Below the pieces are notes generated by a model that was given only the letters and a program-made list of their open reading frames with translations, was not told the DNA's origin and did not search any database. The position numbers and the translations under genes were made by a program. Below are positions 41,130 to 50,234 of a DNA stretch of 64,000 bases, piece by piece. Origin of the DNA: Geothrix sp. (GTDB lineage Bacteria; Acidobacteriota; Holophagae; Holophagales; Holophagaceae); assembly GCF_030219325.1 (NCBI RefSeq), contig NZ_CP126625.1:1104857-1168856 (forward strand), written 5' to 3'. The number at the start of each line of letters is the position of its first letter. The stretch's first letter is position 1.

Positions 41130-43136
41130 GTGTCCTACACCCCTTCCATCCGATGGCCTCGACTTCGGTTTGAACGTCGCGGGCCACTGCCACCGGCGGG
41201 CCCCGGGGCCCGCGCCCAGCGGCGGTGGATCGCGTTCGGCGCGGCGCTGGCCCTGGGGATCTTCCTTTACCTCGGCGCCCTGACGCTGCTCCGCACGGCA
41301 CCCGCCCGGCGCGCCCTCCGCGAACGGGCCGTCGCCGAGCTCGCCCGCCGGCTACCAGACGCGCATCTGGAGGGCGCGGTCGGCGTGGACGCAGCCTTCC
41401 AACTGGTGATGGGACCGATCCTGCTCGGCCCAGCCGGGGATGGGGCGCCGCTCCTCATGGTCGACCGGGTCACCGTTCGACCCCGTCTGTGGCGCCTCGT
41501 CAGCGGTCACCTGGAGGCCGGGACCGTCACCCTGCAAGGCGTGCACATCCAGGCGGGCGGACAGGGGGAGCGTCTCGCGGATCTCGCGCACGCCCTCCGC
41601 CCAGACAAGCCGCGAGCGACCAGCCCGGGGCCGGGACACCATGTGCCTGAGCCGCCGGTGGTCGCATTCTCCGGGCTGGAGGTGCGTTTCGAGGGCCCGC
41701 CGTCCAGACGGCCGCCCGTCGTCCGACCCCTCGTCCCATCCCTCGTCTTTGGTCCGCTGGGCGGGCGCATTCACCTCGATCGTCTGGGCGAGCGCACCCA
41801 TGCCTCGATCGCAACCGAGGGACCAGGGCGCGCGGTGGGCGCGCTGGAGGTCACCTGGGGCGGCGGCCCTGGCGCGCTGCGGATCCGACTTCACGGGCTG
41901 GGCGCGGAGGCGCTCCCGGAAAGCCTGCGCGCGGACCTACCCTTCGAGATCCGAGCCGGTGCGGTCGACCTCTTCTTCGAGGCCCCCCACGTTGAGAGGC
42001 TCTCGCGGGGCGAGGGCCAGCTCACGCTCGCCACACGCAACCTCACGGTGTTCGCGGAGGGGCTCGCTCCCGAACCCGTGGGCCCGCTCTCGCTCCACGT
42101 CGCGGGTCGCCTGCGGTGGGACGCCGGCACACGGACTGCGGCCCTGGCGGAGGCCACCGTGGCCCTGGACGATGCGGGGCGTGCCGCGCTGAAGGTCGTG
42201 CTCTCGGTCGCGGCCCGCCCCGAACCTCACTTCGAGCTCGCGCTCCGCGCGACCGCGGTGGACTGGACGGTCCTTGCCGCATCTCTCCCCCCGACGCTCG
42301 CGCCTCCGCGCGGAGCCCCGGGGCTCACGGGCCTGCTGGCCGGGGCACTCAAGGTCGCCGGTCCCCTTCGCCAGCCGGCCGAATGGCAGGTCGACGGAGA
42401 GGTGGACCCGAGCCACCTCGTGCCAGCCCTGGGCAACGGCGGACCCGATCTGACGCGCCCCTTCGTCTACGAGGCCCTCCTCACGCGTGGCGGCAGGCGG
42501 CAGATGACCATCGGCCCGGAAAATCACTCGTTCGTGCCGCTGGGCGAGCTCCCGAACCACCTCGTGCGCGCGGTGCTCGAAAGCGAGGACGCGGGCTTCT
42601 ACGGGCACAAGGGGTTCGACCTGTCCGAAGTCCAGGAGGCCCTGTCCAATGGGGGCCGCCTGCGCGGGGCTTCCACCCTCACCCAGCAGCTCGCGAAGAA
42701 CCTCTTCCTGTCACGCGACCGCACGCTCTCGCGCAAGGTCCGCGAGGCGCTCGCGACCGTCGCGCTCGAGGTGGCCGTGGGCAAGCGCCGGATCCTCGAG
42801 ATCTATCTCAACCTGGCGGAGTGGGGTGACGGTGTGTATGGGATCGGCGAGGCCGCCCAGCACTGGTTCGGCAAGGACGCACGCACCCTGAGCCTCAAGG
42901 AGGCCACCCTGCTCGCCACCGTGATCCCCAACCCGGTGCGCTATGAAATGTACCGCCGGCGAGGCGCACTCACCCCCGCGTGGGAAGAGCGCGTGAATGA
43001 CCTGCTCGCAAAGCTTCACACCACAGGCGTCATCGACGACGAAGGCCTGCGTGCCGCGGAGGCGGAGACGCTCACATTTGCCGGAGGCCCGCCGCTGAAT
43101 CGAGGCCAGTCTGGGAAGCGGGTGAAAGGTGAGTGA
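41130..43136 (+). CDS. AsmA-like / GT51 transglycosylase fusion
   Basis: A 668-aa protein anchored by one N-terminal helix (WIAFGAALALGIFLYLGALTLL). About 400 residues of beta-rich sequence follow (VDRVTVRPRLWRLVSGHLEAGTVTLQGVHIQ), resembling AsmA/DUF748-type periplasmic domains. The last 200 residues are a monofunctional GT51 domain, with catalytic Glu in VLESEDAGFYGHKGFDLSEV and RGASTLTQQLAKNLFLSRDRTLSRKV. It should polymerise lipid II glycan strands but has no transpeptidase. Codons are rich in CTC and GCG compared with neighbours, a possible sign of transfer; similar architectures are known from myxobacteria. The start is GTG 41130 without a strong ribosome site, so it could lie a little downstream. 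Bases 40912-41129 show nothing. Confidence 0.82.
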   Translation: MSYTPSIRWPRLRFERRGPLPPAGPGARAQRRWIAFGAALALGIFLYLGALTLLRTAPARRALRERAVAELARRLPDAHLEGAVGVDAAFQLVMGPILLGPAGDGAPLLMVDRVTVRPRLWRLVSGHLEAGTVTLQGVHIQAGGQGERLADLAHALRPDKPRATSPGPGHHVPEPPVVAFSGLEVRFEGPPSRRPPVVRPLVPSLVFGPLGGRIHLDRLGERTHASIATEGPGRAVGALEVTWGGGPGALRIRLHGLGAEALPESLRADLPFEIRAGAVDLFFEAPHVERLSRGEGQLTLATRNLTVFAEGLAPEPVGPLSLHVAGRLRWDAGTRTAALAEATVALDDAGRAALKVVLSVAARPEPHFELALRATAVDWTVLAASLPPTLAPPRGAPGLTGLLAGALKVAGPLRQPAEWQVDGEVDPSHLVPALGNGGPDLTRPFVYEALLTRGGRRQMTIGPENHSFVPLGELPNHLVRAVLESEDAGFYGHKGFDLSEVQEALSNGGRLRGASTLTQQLAKNLFLSRDRTLSRKVREALATVALEVAVGKRRILEIYLNLAEWGDGVYGIGEAAQHWFGKDARTLSLKEATLLATVIPNPVRYEMYRRRGALTPAWEERVNDLLAKLHTTGVIDDEGLRAAEAETLTFAGGPPLNRGQSGKRVKGE

Positions 43137-43275
43137 ATGCGGAGGAGAGCGAGTTTAACGAGAGACCCACTGACACTCGGCCATGGTGCTCTCAACCCAG
43201 GGGCCAGCAGGGTTCCGGTGGATCTCGATCCATTACCGCAAGCAGCTGGCTGAAGACGGCTGTCGTACCTGGCGA

Positions 43276-44373
43276 TCAGATTTCCTGAGCAGCCTTCAGT
43301 TCCTGTGACCGTCGGCGTTCTGCCCGCGTCAGAAACACCACGGCCACGAGTACGAATCCGAGCGAGATCCAATTCTGAAGGCTGGGGAGGCGGCTCTTGA
43401 ACAGCCAATGGCCCAACAAAGTGGCCGTGGTCCCGGCCACGAGCGAGGTGAGGCGATTCATGAGACCCGTGAAGGTGGCCGTGCGTCCCTTGAACATGAA
43501 GATGAACACGGAAAAGAAGGCGACCAGACCAAAGGCGAGACCGGAGAGGGACGCCCACAACCAGCTGGGATGAGGTGACTGAACGGCGCCGACGAAATCT
43601 GTCATCTGCCGGACTCCTGCCAGAGTCGGGAAGGCTCTTTGGGCATAGAACGCGCCCATGGCCAGACACACCATCGTTATGGTGGCGGCGATCTGCTCTA
43701 CAGCAAAGAACGCCTTGTTGTCCAAAGGTGCGCCCTTTGGCCGCGTATTCTTGTAGTAATTCATGATGTAGATGCGGATGGCGTACGATGCGATGTAGCT
43801 GGTGAAGACCACCACCGCTGCGTGGTTGCGCAGGAAGGCGAAACCTCCGGAATGAGACCCGAAGAGCTCGATGCAGGCTGCCAGAACGGCAAAGGCCACG
43901 GCGGCGTTCTCTTCCCAGTAAATATGCTTATCCAGGATCCCTTGGGCGATCTGTAAGCCATCCACCACGCGTCCGATGACGATCACCGAAGCCCGCATGA
44001 TGACCATGGCCACCATCACCGAAATGGGGAGGGTGTACATGAGCGTCGTGGTTGGGATGACGATGGCAGTGCAAATCCCACTCGGAATGATGTAGAAAAT
44101 CTCCGAAGGAACCGTGACGCCCCAGATTCGAACAGGGCGGATGGAGGCGAGGCGCCACCACCCCAGGGCCACGGCAGGGACGAGACAGGTCAGGGTGGCC
44201 CCCAGGGTGTTGTAGCCCAGGAAGGCGATGTCGTTCATCCGGGGAGTGCCCAACGGGGTCTGGGCGGAGCCGGTGAAAGCCTTCACGACTAGGCCCGTGA
44301 GGACATAGAAGAAGAAGTAACCCCCACAAAGCTGCAGGAGTCGTTCGGTGCTGCCCTCAGTCGTTTTCCACAT
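43276..44373 (-). CDS. Ten-helix membrane protein, DMT-transporter-like
   Basis: A 365-aa inner-membrane protein with about ten hydrophobic helices. The first half includes LLQLCGGYFFFYVLTGLVVKAF and PTTTLMYTLPISVMVAMVIMRASVIVIGRVVDGLQI. The end reads TGLMNRLTSLVAGTTATLLGHWLF, like the EamA/DMT carriers, where the last helix closes with VFLTRAERRR. The substrate is unknown. ATG 44373 is taken, but GTG 44406 is also possible; neither has a strong ribosome site. The gene is less GC-rich than most of the window. It converges on the GT51 gene and is followed upstream by the repeat region. Confidence 0.7.
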   Translation of the reverse strand: MWKTTEGSTERLLQLCGGYFFFYVLTGLVVKAFTGSAQTPLGTPRMNDIAFLGYNTLGATLTCLVPAVALGWWRLASIRPVRIWGVTVPSEIFYIIPSGICTAIVIPTTTLMYTLPISVMVAMVIMRASVIVIGRVVDGLQIAQGILDKHIYWEENAAVAFAVLAACIELFGSHSGGFAFLRNHAAVVVFTSYIASYAIRIYIMNYYKNTRPKGAPLDNKAFFAVEQIAATITMVCLAMGAFYAQRAFPTLAGVRQMTDFVGAVQSPHPSWLWASLSGLAFGLVAFFSVFIFMFKGRTATFTGLMNRLTSLVAGTTATLLGHWLFKSRLPSLQNWISLGFVLVAVVFLTRAERRRSQELKAAQEI

Positions 44374-44710
44374 GGCGTTACCGGTCCAAGTGCCGGAATT
44401 GGACACCGGCGCGTCGTGGAGGAGGTGGGCATGGAGTGCTCGTGACCATCGGGAAATCCTTCGTCCGATCGAGGTGGTGGAAGTAATAAGGACCTGTAGG
44501 TTGAGAATTGATCATGCCACAGGCAGAGCGATTGGCCCACGCTCACCAGCCCCAGAGTGGGTTGGGCCAGCGTGGTTTCGAGCCGCCCGCGAAGAACAGA
44601 CTGTGATCGATGGGTTCCCTGCCGGAGATGTGGCAACCGTCGCCGTCAACGATTCGCACCTTCTTCCGCTGCGAAAGCCCTCCAAGCTGTCTTCGCGGGG
44701 CGCTCATCGG
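44374..44710. other. Gene-free stretch upstream of the repeats
   Basis: No open frame with a ribosome site or recognisable product and no RNA gene was found here. It probably contains the promoter of the membrane protein gene at 43276-44373, but I cannot point to its elements. Confidence 0.4.
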
Positions 44711-45190
44711 GTGGCTGCCACTCGCAGGGTCAAATTCCTTGCTCTCCGCCCATCTCGTCGGCCCACACCATCACGATTTGAAGGGGGTCCGCTGCGCGGT
44801 CCCCGGCCTCGCTCCCGGCCCTCCACCGGGAGCACAGTGCCCCGCACTGTGCTCCCTTCGCCTGTCGGCTCAGGGCGGCGGAACCTCCCTCCCGGAGGGC
44901 CTCCGCGATCCCACTCGCAGGTTCAAATCCTGCCGTTCTCCGCCGGTCTCGTCGACGCACACGATCAGGATTTGACCGGGGTCCGCTGCGCGGTCCCCGG
45001 TCTCGCTCCCGGCCCTCCACCGGAGGGCCTCCGCGATCCCACTCGCAGGTTCAAATCCTGCCGTTCTCCGCCGGTCTCGCCGACTCACACGATCAGGATT
45101 TGAACTGGGTCCGCTGCGCGTCCCCGGTCTCGCTCCCGACCCTCCCCCGGAGGGCCTCCGCGATCCCACTCGCAGGTTCAAATCCTGCAG
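44711..45190 (+). repeat. Four tandem structured repeats with tRNA T-arm-like segment
   Basis: A unit of about 128 bp is repeated four times, anchored by CCACTCGCAG at 44718, 44911, 45039 and 45166. The first copy is divergent and interrupted by about 65 bp. Each full unit holds three parts: a T-arm-like stem-loop (GCAGGTTCAAATCCTGC) identical to that of the tRNA-fMet nearby; ACCGGGG...CCCCGGT around an inner CCGC/GCGG; and GGCCCTCC-ACC-GGAGGGCC (for example 45011-45029). No complete cloverleaf can be folded. The last copy ends about 55 bp from the tRNA 3' end, on the opposite strand. Origin by repeated copying of a tRNA 3' end is likely. Confidence 0.75.
44828..44856. other. Perfect 13-bp hairpin inside the repeat cluster
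   Basis: GGGAGCACAGTGC (44828-44840) and GCACTGTGCTCCC (44844-44856) are perfect inverted arms around CCC. The element lies in the extra 65 bp that interrupt the first repeat copy. It could be a terminator or a small inserted palindromic repeat. Confidence 0.6.
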
Positions 45191-45244
45191 GCTGTTCCGG
45201 GCGTACGCGAGAACCGGAGCACTCGGCTCCGGTCATCGTTCGTT

Positions 45245-45321
<77 letters not shown>

Positions 45322-45332
45322 GTAGGGACTTG

Positions 45333-45360
45333 AGTGTAGCAGGGATTGGGGGAACGGCAA
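45333..45360 (-). promoter_or_regulatory. Promoter of tRNA-fMet
   Basis: On the minus strand TTGCCG (45360-45355) and TACACT (45338-45333) lie 16 bp apart. The -10 ends 11 bp before the first base of the tRNA, as is common for stable RNA genes. Confidence 0.6.
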
Positions 45361-45412
45361 GGGCGCATGTCGGGCGGGACTTGGTATGCTCGACGGACGC
45401 TCGGGAGTATCG

Positions 45413-47356
45413 ATGGGACGGCGCTTGATCGCTCTGCTGGTGGTGTTTGCCGCCGTTGGACTGGCGGCGGGGCCGCGCACCTGGACGCCGGAGAAGTGGT
45501 TCGACAAGGCCCGGTCCCCCAGGATCGCGAACTACCGCATCGAGGCGACGCTGGACTTCGAGCACAAGACGCTGCAGGGCCGGGAGACGATCTCCTGGCG
45601 CAATACGGGCTCCGCGCCGACTCAGGAGCTGCCTCTGCACCTCTATCTCAACGCCTTCAAGGGGCCCCAGAGCCAGTTCGTGAAGGAGAGCGGCGGCCAC
45701 CTCCGGAGGGACCAGCTGGAACAACAGACCGAGGCGTCCTCCTGGGGCTACTGCCGGCTGACCAGCGTGCGGATGGAGGGACGGGATCTGGATGGCCACG
45801 ATGGCGAGGATGAGACGGTGCGGTGGCTGAAGCTGCCCCGGGCCGTTCCCCCGGGCGAGACGATCCATGTGGACATCACCTGGGAGAACCGCTATCCGAA
45901 GGTCTTCGCCCGCAGCGGCTGGGCGGACGACTTCCTCATGTCGGGGCAGTGGTTCCCCAAGGTCGGCGTCTACCAGGGCGACCGTTGGAACTGCCACGCC
46001 TACCATGCCAACACGGAGTTCTTCTCGGACTTCGGCACCTACGACGTGGTCCTGTCGCTTCCCAACGCGCTGGGGCTGGCCCATACGGGGACCCAGACCA
46101 ACCACGTGACGGAGATCGAAAAGGATCCACAGCGCCCCTTGAATGTCATCTGGCGGCTCCACGCCGAGGACGTCCACGACTTCGCCTGGGCCGTGCGCCC
46201 CAGCGCGGCTTGGCGCGAGCCGGCGATGTTCGAGTACCGCGGCGTGCAGGTCTTCTACTACATCAATGGCCCCAACCGGGGCAACTTCCAGCGGCAGCGC
46301 CGCGCCGTGGAAAGTGCGCTGCGGTGGAGCGAGGAGTGGTTTTTCAAGTACCCCTATCCCACGCTGACGGTGATCGATACGCCGAAGGAGGCGGGGGGCG
46401 CCGATGGCATGGAGTACCCGACCCTCTTCACGGCCAGTTCGGTGGCCTTCGACCCACTGGGGGTGCGGGAGCCCGAGGTGGTGGCCATGCACGAGTACGG
46501 GCACCAGTACTTCTACGGGTTGCTGGCCAGCAACGAGTTCGAAGAGGCCTGGCTGGACGAGGGCTTCACCAGCTGGTTCACCCACAAGGCCATGGAGCGG
46601 AGCTACCACTCGATCCTGGGCGGGCGGCGCTTCCAGGTGGGAACGGACTTCCTGGAATGGGTTGGCTACTGGCATCTCCCGAGCGCCGATCCCCTCACCC
46701 GCTTCGGCTTCAAGACCCTGAACATGGAGAGCTACTTCGTCACGGCCTATGCGAAGCCCACCCTGCTGCTCAACCAGCTGGAAGCCATGCTGGGGCGCCC
46801 CGTGATGGAGCAGGTCCTGCGCGCCTACGCCCAGGAGATGGCCTACCGCCACCCGACCCGCCACGACTTCAGGCGCATCGCGGAACGCGTCTCCGGCCGG
46901 GACCTGGGGGGCTTCTGGCGGGATTTCGTGGAGGGGACCGAGGTCCTCGACTACGCCATCCGGGGGGTGAAGACCCGGGAGGTCACCCAGGGGGGCTGGC
47001 TCTTCTCGGACAAGGTGCCGGTCTTCGCCTCGCCCCAGCCAGCGGCTCCGGGCCGGGTCGGATCCATCACGCTGGAGCGGAAAGGCGGCCTCCGCGTCCC
47101 CATCACCCTGTGGGTTCGCCTGGAGAACCGGGAGGAACAGCGGCTCGTCTGGGACGGGCAGGACCGCTGGATCACCTACGAGTTCGACTCGCCCGTGGCC
47201 GCGGCGGTGCTGGATCCCGATGGCAACTACCCGATGCTCAAGGACCGCCTCCACGCGAGCTACACCCCGAAGCCCGTGCGGCGCGGCTTCCACTACTGGG
47301 CGCAGATGGCGTGCGGCGCCGTGGCCGGCTGGCTGCAGGGCTGCGGGATCGGCTGA
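45413..47356 (+). CDS. M1 family zinc metallopeptidase
   Basis: A 647-aa exported peptidase. The signal peptide is LIALLVVFAAVGLAAG. The M1 zinc site is HEYGH at residues 360-364, with the third ligand in EEAWLDEGFTSWF. Upstream, GGADGMEYPTLF replaces the GAMEN exopeptidase loop with GMEYP. This is the form seen in many bacterial secreted M1 proteins, whose aminopeptidase specificity is uncertain. The N-terminal beta domain has the usual ARSPRIANYRIEATLDFEHKTLQGRETISW. ATG 45413 follows CGGGAG. It is a single gene between the tRNA and a hypothetical gene on the other strand. Confidence 0.9.
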   Translation: MGRRLIALLVVFAAVGLAAGPRTWTPEKWFDKARSPRIANYRIEATLDFEHKTLQGRETISWRNTGSAPTQELPLHLYLNAFKGPQSQFVKESGGHLRRDQLEQQTEASSWGYCRLTSVRMEGRDLDGHDGEDETVRWLKLPRAVPPGETIHVDITWENRYPKVFARSGWADDFLMSGQWFPKVGVYQGDRWNCHAYHANTEFFSDFGTYDVVLSLPNALGLAHTGTQTNHVTEIEKDPQRPLNVIWRLHAEDVHDFAWAVRPSAAWREPAMFEYRGVQVFYYINGPNRGNFQRQRRAVESALRWSEEWFFKYPYPTLTVIDTPKEAGGADGMEYPTLFTASSVAFDPLGVREPEVVAMHEYGHQYFYGLLASNEFEEAWLDEGFTSWFTHKAMERSYHSILGGRRFQVGTDFLEWVGYWHLPSADPLTRFGFKTLNMESYFVTAYAKPTLLLNQLEAMLGRPVMEQVLRAYAQEMAYRHPTRHDFRRIAERVSGRDLGGFWRDFVEGTEVLDYAIRGVKTREVTQGGWLFSDKVPVFASPQPAAPGRVGSITLERKGGLRVPITLWVRLENREEQRLVWDGQDRWITYEFDSPVAAAVLDPDGNYPMLKDRLHASYTPKPVRRGFHYWAQMACGAVAGWLQGCGIG

Positions 47357-47373
47357 TCGGGCAGGCTTCAGGC

Positions 47374-48330
47374 CTAGGGCCGTTCCGGCGCGGCATCCCC
47401 CATGCGGATGGACCGGATGCCGCCCTTCCCATCCAGTTCGATGAGGATGGGGAACCAGACCAGGCCGAGCCGCTCGAAGGCGGGGCGGCTGGCGGCGAAG
47501 TGCGCGGTGCTGCCCGCGGCCTGCAGCCGTTGCTCCAGGGCCCGGCCCTCGGCTAGCAGCAGCTCCGAGAGGGAGGCATCCCGCTCATCCAGGCCGCCCG
47601 AGGCGCTGGGGATGATCCAGGCGGTGCCGGGCGGCAGGGCTGGAGGAGGTCCCTCATCGAGGGGGCAGATCCAGATGCGGGCACCCAGCTGGTCCAGGCC
47701 CAGGTCGCGGTAGGCCAGGCCCGGCAGGGTCCAGAGGCGCAGCGTGGGTGAAGGGCCACCGAGGCGCCCGAAGAGCCCCTGGAAGGTTTTCAGGATGGCT
47801 TCGGAAGCAGGGCCCGTCGCGGACCGGAGGCTCGCAAACCGGGCCTCGTCCTGTTCGGCCAGGGCCCAGCACAGGGCGTGGCGGAGGGCGTAGCCGCGGG
47901 TCAGGGCCGGGCCGGCAGTTCGAAGGCGATCCTCCCAGGCCCGGCGGATCCCCGGGTCGAAGACCCCGGTCCTGACCTGAACCTGGCCCCACCGCCAGAG
48001 AGCCAGTGCGCTCCCGGTTTCCTGGAGGGACAGCGCCTTCAGGGCGGCCGCAAGCCGTTCCTTCGGTACCGTCGGCAGGCGCCGGAGGGCCTCCGTTTCC
48101 AGCCGCTCTCGCCCGGCGGCGAAGGGAGCGGCGGGCATGCCCCCTCCGGGATCGAAGGTCGCCGCACGCCTCAACCACTGGTACCGCAGGGCCGCCTGGC
48201 CCTTCAGCTTCGGCGGCGGGGGCAGGGGGCGGCCCCAGTCGAAGGCCTCCAGCAGGGCCGCCAGGGCCTCGGCACCACTGGGCGCAGACGCGGTGATGGC
48301 AGGCGGGGTGGACGATGGTGGGAGCGGCAT
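47374..48330 (-). CDS. Hypothetical 318-aa protein
   Basis: I do not recognise a family. The protein is rich in Ala, Leu, Arg and Pro and mostly helical. Residues about 85-200 alternate short amphipathic helices (RLAAALKALSLQETGSALALWRWGQ, then GYALRHALCWALAEQDEARFASL), rather like tetratricopeptide or HEAT-type repeats. The end becomes beta-rich (FERLGLVWFPILIELDGKGGIRSIRMGD). There is no signal peptide or membrane helix. The ATG at 48330 has GAGG close upstream. It is divergent from pyrF with 50 bp between the starts. Frame usage and third-position G/C support a real gene. Confidence 0.65.
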   Translation of the reverse strand: MPLPPSSTPPAITASAPSGAEALAALLEAFDWGRPLPPPPKLKGQAALRYQWLRRAATFDPGGGMPAAPFAAGRERLETEALRRLPTVPKERLAAALKALSLQETGSALALWRWGQVQVRTGVFDPGIRRAWEDRLRTAGPALTRGYALRHALCWALAEQDEARFASLRSATGPASEAILKTFQGLFGRLGGPSPTLRLWTLPGLAYRDLGLDQLGARIWICPLDEGPPPALPPGTAWIIPSASGGLDERDASLSELLLAEGRALEQRLQAAGSTAHFAASRPAFERLGLVWFPILIELDGKGGIRSIRMGDAAPERP

Positions 48331-48380
48331 GGCGCCTCGCTTGGTGGCAAACTGGTCCTCCGCATCATACGGGAGTCCCC

Positions 48381-49106
48381 TTGTCCGCCTCTGCCTTGAT
48401 CCTCACGCCCCGCGAACGCCTCGTGGTGGCCCTGGACGTCCCCACGGCGAAGGAGGCGGTGGCCATGGCCGAGCGGCTGTCGGGCCGGGTGGGGATGTTG
48501 AAAGTGGGACTGGAACTCTTCTGCGCCGAGGGCCCGGCCTTCGTGAAGGAGCTGCAGGCCCGGGTGCCGGTCTTCCTCGATCTGAAGCTGCACGACATCC
48601 CCACCACGGTGCGGCGCGCCCTGGAGGCCGTGCTGAAGCTCGATCCGCGCCTGGTGAACGTCCACGCCCAGGGCGGGCCGGCCATGCTGGAGGCGGCGGT
48701 GGAGGCCATCCGCGCCCACCGGGCCGCCGGTGGCCGCACGGAGCTGCTGGCCGTGACCGTGCTGACCAGCCTGGACCGCGAGGCCCTGGCGGCCCTGGGC
48801 CATGCCGGCCAGCCCGAGGACCTCGCGCTGGCCTACGCCAGGCTCGCCCACCAGGCCGGTTGTGCGGGCGTGGTCTGCTCCGCCTGGGAGGCCACCGCCA
48901 TCCGGGAGGCCTGTGGTGAGGCCTTCCATCGGCTGACCCCCGGCATCCGTCCTTCGGGGGCCGCCACCCAGGATCAGGCCCGGGTCATGACCCCCGCCCA
49001 GGCCCTGAAGCAGGGCGCCACCTGGCTCGTGGTGGGGCGGCCCATCACCCATGCGGCGGATCCCGCGGCCGCGGCCGAGGCCATCGTGGCTGAGATGCAG
49101 GCCTAG
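48381..49106 (+). CDS. pyrF: Orotidine 5'-phosphate decarboxylase
   Basis: A 241-aa TIM-barrel enzyme for the last step of UMP synthesis. Motifs are VVALDVPTAKEAVAMAERL, KVGLELF and the catalytic DLKLHDIPTTVRRAL with its Lys and Asp residues. NVHAQGG, then LTPGIRP and VVGRPITHAADPAAA, complete the phosphate site. The start is TTG 48381, with GGGAG five bases before; the frame upstream to 48315 has no such site. It is followed 7 bp later by a small membrane-protein gene and then pnuC, and the three probably form an operon. Confidence 0.95.
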   Translation: MSASALILTPRERLVVALDVPTAKEAVAMAERLSGRVGMLKVGLELFCAEGPAFVKELQARVPVFLDLKLHDIPTTVRRALEAVLKLDPRLVNVHAQGGPAMLEAAVEAIRAHRAAGGRTELLAVTVLTSLDREALAALGHAGQPEDLALAYARLAHQAGCAGVVCSAWEATAIREACGEAFHRLTPGIRPSGAATQDQARVMTPAQALKQGATWLVVGRPITHAADPAAAAEAIVAEMQA

Positions 49107-49113
49107 GTTCCTG

Positions 49114-49653
49114 ATGTCAGCCGGATCGCCCCTCGTCTTCCGCCCCTCCTTCGCCCAGCGGGCCATGGCCATGCTCCTCTTCGCGGGCTCCTGGCTGGTG
49201 GGCGTCCGGGCCCTGGCCCAGATCATGGAACGGCTCCCGGTCCTGCGGGCCTCGCTGAAGGTGGCCGAGGCGGCGGGCGAGCCGACCTGGTCCTTCTGGG
49301 TGGCCGTCACGGCGGCCTTCGGCGCGGTGGTGGCCGGCAGCGTGCTGTTGCTGGGGACCCTGCTGGGCGTGCTGATGGTCGAGGGCTCTCAGGTGCTGGT
49401 GGACGACCTGGGCCTGTCGGTGGAGCACAACGCGCTGCCCGCGCCCATCGCGCGGCGAGTGGGCGCGGGCCGGCTGCTCTGGAAGCAGGTGTCCCGCATC
49501 GAGCGCTCCGGCCCCTTCTTCGTGCTGCGGGGCGGCGGTGAGCCTGCCCTTGGGCGGAAGGACCCGACGCTGCGCTTCCTCATGGTGGACGAGCTGGAGC
49601 GACTGGTGCTCATGATCCTGGAGCGCAGCCCGCACATCCGGCACGACGACTGA
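49114..49653 (+). CDS. Small membrane protein of unknown function
   Basis: A 179-aa protein with two hydrophobic helices (RAMAMLLFAGSWLVGVRALA and WVAVTAAFGAVVAGSVLLLGTLLGVLMV). A soluble C-terminal part of about 85 residues follows (LSVEHNALPAPIARRVGAGRLLWKQVSRIERSGPFFVLRG), like the small PH-type domains of bacterial membrane proteins. No family is recognised. It starts 7 bp after pyrF and its stop overlaps the pnuC start by one base. A role with nucleoside or NAD precursor uptake is only suggested by position. Confidence 0.7.
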   Translation: MSAGSPLVFRPSFAQRAMAMLLFAGSWLVGVRALAQIMERLPVLRASLKVAEAAGEPTWSFWVAVTAAFGAVVAGSVLLLGTLLGVLMVEGSQVLVDDLGLSVEHNALPAPIARRVGAGRLLWKQVSRIERSGPFFVLRGGGEPALGRKDPTLRFLMVDELERLVLMILERSPHIRHDD

Positions 49654-50234
49654 TGCCCGGCTGGATGGAGGTCTTCGGCTTCCTCACGGGTGCGGCCTGC
49701 GTGGCCCTGCTGGTGCGGCAGAACATCTGGAACTGGCCGCTGGGCATCGCGAACAACCTCGTGTTCATCGCGCTGTTCTACCGCACGGGGCTCTACGCGG
49801 ACGTGGGCTTGCAGGGCTTCTACATCGTGATCTCCGTGTACGGCTGGTGGAGCTGGCTGCACGGCGGCCGGGACCACGGCGCCCTGACCGTGAGCCGCGT
49901 GAGGCCGGTCATCGGGGCCCTGCTGCTCCTGGCCGTGGCGGCCATCACGGCCGTGCTGTCCTGGCTGCTCCGGCGCTACACCAACAGCACCGTGCCCGTG
50001 CTGGATTCCCTCATCACGGCCCTCAGCCTGGTGGCGCAGTTCATGATGACCCGCAAGTGGATCGAGAACTGGCCCGTGTGGATCGTGGCCAACTGCATCT
50101 CCGTGGGCCTGCTGATCTACAAGGGGCTGTATGTCACCAGCGGCCTGTACCTCGTGTACCAGGTGCTCTGCGTCATGGGGCTGCTGGAATGGCGGCGGGC
50201 GCTGAAGCGCGAAGCTACACCTTCGGCCGGCTGA
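49653..50234 (+). CDS. pnuC: Nicotinamide riboside transporter PnuC
   Basis: A 193-aa inner-membrane carrier with about seven helices. The characteristic N-terminal half NIWNWPLGIANNLVFIALFYRTGLYADVGLQGFYIVISVYGWWSWLHG and the later MMTRKWIENWPVWIVANCISVGLLIYKGLY are diagnostic of PnuC. It lets nicotinamide riboside enter by facilitated diffusion for NAD salvage. ATG 49653 overlaps the stop of the previous gene. Its last 20 bp overlap the end of the convergent B12-radical SAM gene. Confidence 0.95.
   Translation: MPGWMEVFGFLTGAACVALLVRQNIWNWPLGIANNLVFIALFYRTGLYADVGLQGFYIVISVYGWWSWLHGGRDHGALTVSRVRPVIGALLLLAVAAITAVLSWLLRRYTNSTVPVLDSLITALSLVAQFMMTRKWIENWPVWIVANCISVGLLIYKGLYVTSGLYLVYQVLCVMGLLEWRRALKREATPSAG

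Noticed and set aside
44711..45190. CRISPR array or tRNA gene cluster
   Set aside because: Units are 128 bp with no unique spacers, there are no cas genes, and no unit folds as a complete cloverleaf.
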